Of a DNA stretch of 64,000 nt, positions 62,001 to 64,000 are shown piece after piece. Every line of letters begins with the position of its first letter. Positions within the stretch are counted from its first letter, which is position 1. Made by a program: the position numbers and the translations under genes. The notes beneath the pieces were generated by a model, which searched no databases, was not told where the DNA came from, and saw only the letters and a program-made list of their open reading frames with translations. The DNA comes from Flavobacteriaceae bacterium UJ101 (GTDB taxonomy: Bacteria; Bacteroidota; Bacteroidia; Flavobacteriales; UJ101): contig CP016269.1 in assembly GCA_001880285.1 (NCBI GenBank), positions 930,001-994,000 on the forward strand, read 5' to 3'.

Positions 62001-62368
62001 TCTGTTATTTTAGGCTGCTCTAAATAGCCATTTTTAAAAAAATCATCATGACCATTTATTTGTCTAATAATAACAGCATTATCACTTAAACTCCATCCTA
62101 ACCCTACTTTAGAAGCATCCTGTGCTACTTTAATCCCTCCAGTTGAATAATTGAGTTGTATAGGAATTTTGAGCCCATCAAAATTAATTTCATGCACAGG
62201 AATATTAACTGTACTAATTCCTGTATATTGATTTATAGGAAATAAATTATATTTTCCTAAAGTTTCAGCATCAACAGAAGTTTTACTTGGAAAAGAAATA
62301 GCTGTTTCTTGTCCAAAACACCATAAGTTGATAAATAAATACGATATAAATAGTATTAATGGTTTCAT
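59033..62368 (-). CDS. Large RHS/YD-repeat exported protein without a recognisable toxin tip
   Basis: A 1111-residue protein with a Sec signal (ending WCFGQ). The early part (NIPVHEINFDGLKIPIQLNY, then STGGIKVAQDASKVGLGWSL) is the common start of Bacteroidota RHS-like proteins and recalls the SpvB-like start of toxin-complex B proteins. The end carries YD repeats (TSITDPNGQVQRFEYDEFNRLKRI) and stops right after DYQYKTQE with no core motif and no toxin domain. The fibre gene is 18 bp downstream. It may form a shell or scaffold with the toxic RHS protein, like the B/C pair of Tc toxins, but each has its own signal peptide, so this is only an idea. Confidence 0.78.
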   Translation of the reverse strand: MKPLILFISYLFINLWCFGQETAISFPSKTSVDAETLGKYNLFPINQYTGISTVNIPVHEINFDGLKIPIQLNYSTGGIKVAQDASKVGLGWSLSDNAVIIRQINGHDDFFKNGYLEQPKITDLMAENDFYSKQYQIPDSNSTIPDTQADLFILNLFGKSVTFNFINKAENNGTLGIFKHEKNNITIQFNEDNFSFRIVDEQGFIYHFSNIELTDTYSKSYGTGSLVGSDEYCSNAYVSVVNRNVSKVKSSWYLTEVISPNKKKLSFSYDKQISITQPNLGETVEFMLCGTDSNGRVDNYYYSCSRNVIEGKILKQIISDDQTINIKFYNSSRQDILHPDNSMVYNAKGPSAYRDDVPLKLDSIIVFNSQNDEIVKTSLTYSYFNNNKLVTVNDNKKSTYENNANWTRLKLDEVKVNNKEYALSYVLENNLPKKTSKSIDFWGFYNGKNNSKLVPNYFETAVCPPPHGVMSMKVNGGDRSSDFDYGKIGLLNRITYPTKGYLKLNYQPNDVFYREIKSEFSRQYLQNSYTSLFYDNINISPSIAPETSSKTYTFKTPSSADSRVSIDFNVSFNCTPTGKSCKTVFNELIDHPKRFRIVDVQTGSVVHTLQLMYSTTAEKYWDGNELIAFSDNRTHNILLYSNKNYRVEVEALPFNYEYSVYGNVQFKAFKEDDGFNIEVGGAKIASLENYDANDQKLSSRTYDYHYSGNESSGILMNELIYNGKDFKIDNNGFSFKGGLTNTISSSSIIGIENSAQGSHIGYSQVKETFTSNTNNFENTGYIINRYKNDANLVDKHTSHKIYYNYPYTYRLSNGSLRESVTYSDDNKEKKRIQYQYLNENSNSKAQYKFYYQASGFGVILNTPISTSSVSKVLNYSFYEKAFFPQKIIESKDGIIQEKNYRYNNRYLLKSESTKDSKSGTIETSYQYAHEKNDTRLINENRIGIPLQTTVKKGGTTVSDQLTQYETFGDLYLPKSVFSKKGGVVSKATTDRKLTYDRYDAKGNVLQYHTEDGLYTSILWGYNGQYPVAKVEGAIYDEISSYANNIGSLRAGVPKAMVTTYTYEPLVGVTSITDPNGQVQRFEYDEFNRLKRIKDHTGKVLKAYDYQYKTQE

Positions 62369-62393
62369 AAATAATATGTTTAAATTAGTTAAA

Positions 62394-63956
62394 TTATTTC
62401 TTTACGATCTTCTTACTTACTTCTTCCTTATCCGTTTGAATCTTTATGATATACAAGCCACTGCCTAATGACAATAAATCCAACACCTCTGTTCTACTCT
62501 TTAACTCCTGACTTTGCAATAAACGACCTGCATAATCATAAATATGGGTTGTCCCTTGCTGGAAATCATACGGCACTACCACTGTTAGATAACGTTCTGT
62601 CGGAACAGGATACAATTGAATGCTTCGATCTTCTTCTATCACTTCTGTGTCTACTAATCTATCCTTGAGTTTCACCACCCAATAATCCTTCAAACCATTA
62701 CTCCTAGCACTCTTGTCTCGGTTAGCATTTGAATTCGATGTTCCGGATAGCAAATAGCCTCCATCTCTTGTTTGTACGGTATTCAATAAGCGATCTGAGC
62801 CTTTACCTCCTAATTGCTTCTCCCATTGCTTCTTTCCTTGCTTATCTACTTTTATTGCCACATAATCCTCTATTCCCTTTTTCTCCTGACCGTTGGCATT
62901 CTTATAATTCGTCCTTGTATAACCACTAATTAAATAACTGTGGTCTTTGTTCTTTGTAAGCCCTGTCGCTATATCCGTAGTTCCTACGTTGTAGGTCTCT
63001 TCAAAATGTATGTTGCCTAAATCATCAAATTCCATTAACCAATAGTCCGTACCTTCTTCCGTGTTACTATTACTGTAACCTAATAAAACATAGTTCCCTT
63101 CTTCTGTGATTTGCAAACCTGTCGGGATATCATCTCCTTTTCCTCCATAGCTCTCTTGCCATAGCACTTCACCTTCTGATGTTAAACGCACTACCCAAAC
63201 ATCGCCTAAGCCTTTATTCTTAACTTCTTTGTCTCCTGAAATGGTAGAATTGGAATAACCGTATACCATATAGCCTTTGTTCTCTGGTAGTACTTCTAAG
63301 CCCTTTACTTCATCAGCATAGTTCCCTCCTAAAGTCCTTTGCCACTGGGAATCTCCTTGATTATCTAACTTTACAATCCAATAATCCGTATTGCCTCGGG
63401 TTTCTTCTTCTTTTTCAAAAGAGGTACTTGAACTGGAAGTTCCTGCTAGAATATAACCCCCATTATCACTCAATGGACGAATCACCTCCAACTGATCGTC
63501 TTCTGATCCTCCTAGGGTCTTTTGCCATTGAACTTCTCCTTTAGGGTCTAATTTTACAATCCAATAGTCTTGTTTTCCTCTGCATGAATCGGTTTTTACT
63601 TCATTAATAGGGGAATCAGAGGAACCTCCTAAAATATACCCTCCATCGGAAGTATAGCGAATGCTTCGTAAAAAGTCATTACCCGTTCCCCCTAGATTTT
63701 GTTCCCATTCTAAGTCACCATTCTCCTTCATCTTCCAAATCCAATAGTCCAAATTACCATAAGAATGTAATTCTTTGGTACCGCTACTAGAGGAAACGGA
63801 ACTTCCTGCTACTATATATCCGTAATCTAAGGTGGGGATGGCATCAAATAAATACTCTTCCTGAGCACCTCCCAAGCTCTTTTGCCACTCGATCTCTTGG
63901 GATAACAATAAGGTATAACAGCCTAATAGACTGTACAATAATAAATACTTTTTCAT
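62394..63956 (-). CDS. Seven-repeat propeller-like protein with T9SS sorting domain
   Basis: A 520-residue exported protein (Sec signal ending LLLSQ). Seven repeats of roughly 58-70 residues follow one pattern: W-x-LGG-x-x-x-D near the start, GGYI(L/V)-x-G-x-S in the middle and G-x-x-DYWIVKLD at the end, so a seven-bladed beta-propeller is likely. The last 75 residues form a type A T9SS sorting domain (LYPVPTERYLTVVVP ... GSGLYIIKI ... KKIVKK). It is the first gene of the tight minus-strand operon with the RHS proteins (25 bp to the next gene). It could serve as a surface anchor or presenter for them, which is inferred from position only. Confidence 0.85.
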   Translation of the reverse strand: MKKYLLLYSLLGCYTLLLSQEIEWQKSLGGAQEEYLFDAIPTLDYGYIVAGSSVSSSSGTKELHSYGNLDYWIWKMKENGDLEWEQNLGGTGNDFLRSIRYTSDGGYILGGSSDSPINEVKTDSCRGKQDYWIVKLDPKGEVQWQKTLGGSEDDQLEVIRPLSDNGGYILAGTSSSSTSFEKEEETRGNTDYWIVKLDNQGDSQWQRTLGGNYADEVKGLEVLPENKGYMVYGYSNSTISGDKEVKNKGLGDVWVVRLTSEGEVLWQESYGGKGDDIPTGLQITEEGNYVLLGYSNSNTEEGTDYWLMEFDDLGNIHFEETYNVGTTDIATGLTKNKDHSYLISGYTRTNYKNANGQEKKGIEDYVAIKVDKQGKKQWEKQLGGKGSDRLLNTVQTRDGGYLLSGTSNSNANRDKSARSNGLKDYWVVKLKDRLVDTEVIEEDRSIQLYPVPTERYLTVVVPYDFQQGTTHIYDYAGRLLQSQELKSRTEVLDLLSLGSGLYIIKIQTDKEEVSKKIVKK

Positions 63957-64000
63957 ATGTCAATGTTTAAATTAAACGTTTAGCTGTTTAATCATTTGTG

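Noticed and set aside
53303..63956. Prophage or contractile injection system
   Set aside because: Apart from one fibre-like protein there are no sheath, tube, baseplate, capsid or lysis genes.

Overview
This window comes from an A+T-rich member of the Bacteroidota, most likely a marine Flavobacteriia relative. The evidence is a SusC/SusD pair, type IX secretion (T9SS) C-terminal sorting domains, promoter elements of the flavobacterial TAnnTTTG type, and many genes with lipoprotein signals followed by Ser/Asp/Asn-rich linkers. No rRNA, tRNA, CRISPR array or insertion sequence was seen.

Positions 1-20.6 kb hold a polysaccharide utilization locus for what is probably a sulfated galactose-rich glycan. 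It has a SusC receptor (5' end outside the window), SusD, a GH2 beta-galactosidase, six S1 sulfatases of different types, and the Leloir genes galM, galK and galT. A Nudix-fold transcription regulator with a ruined Nudix box sits in the middle. The same palindrome, AAATGTA-N5-TACATTT, lies at the promoter of the sixth sulfatase and at the galK promoter, and is probably this regulator's operator.

Positions 20.7-29.6 kb hold a secreted M28 peptidase and a sodium/solute symporter (minus strand), then a porin-imelysin-diheme lipoprotein group that looks like an iron or metal acquisition set, then HopJ-family and pirin genes. Positions 29.7-36.9 kb are mostly housekeeping: fabH, a DivIC/FtsB protein, uridine kinase, guaB and guaA, plus a small lipoprotein and a secreted C1 peptidase.

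Positions 37.1-48.6 kb hold a duplicated two-gene cassette. Each copy is a very large Asp-box (BNR) protein with both a lipobox and a T9SS sorting domain, followed within a few bases by a modular lipoprotein. The 5' 2.4 kb of the two large genes are nearly identical and the 3' parts differ. Positions 48.6-52.9 kb hold ribF, atpD, atpC and a phosphate-type porin.

Positions 53.3-63.96 kb hold a tight six-gene minus-strand operon: a seven-repeat T9SS propeller protein, an RHS/YD-repeat scaffold protein without an obvious toxin, a tail-fibre-like protein with a shufflon-type segment, an RHS protein ending in an HNH-type nuclease domain, and two DUF2019-like paralogues that are probable immunity proteins. 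This is the best candidate in the window for a poorly described system.
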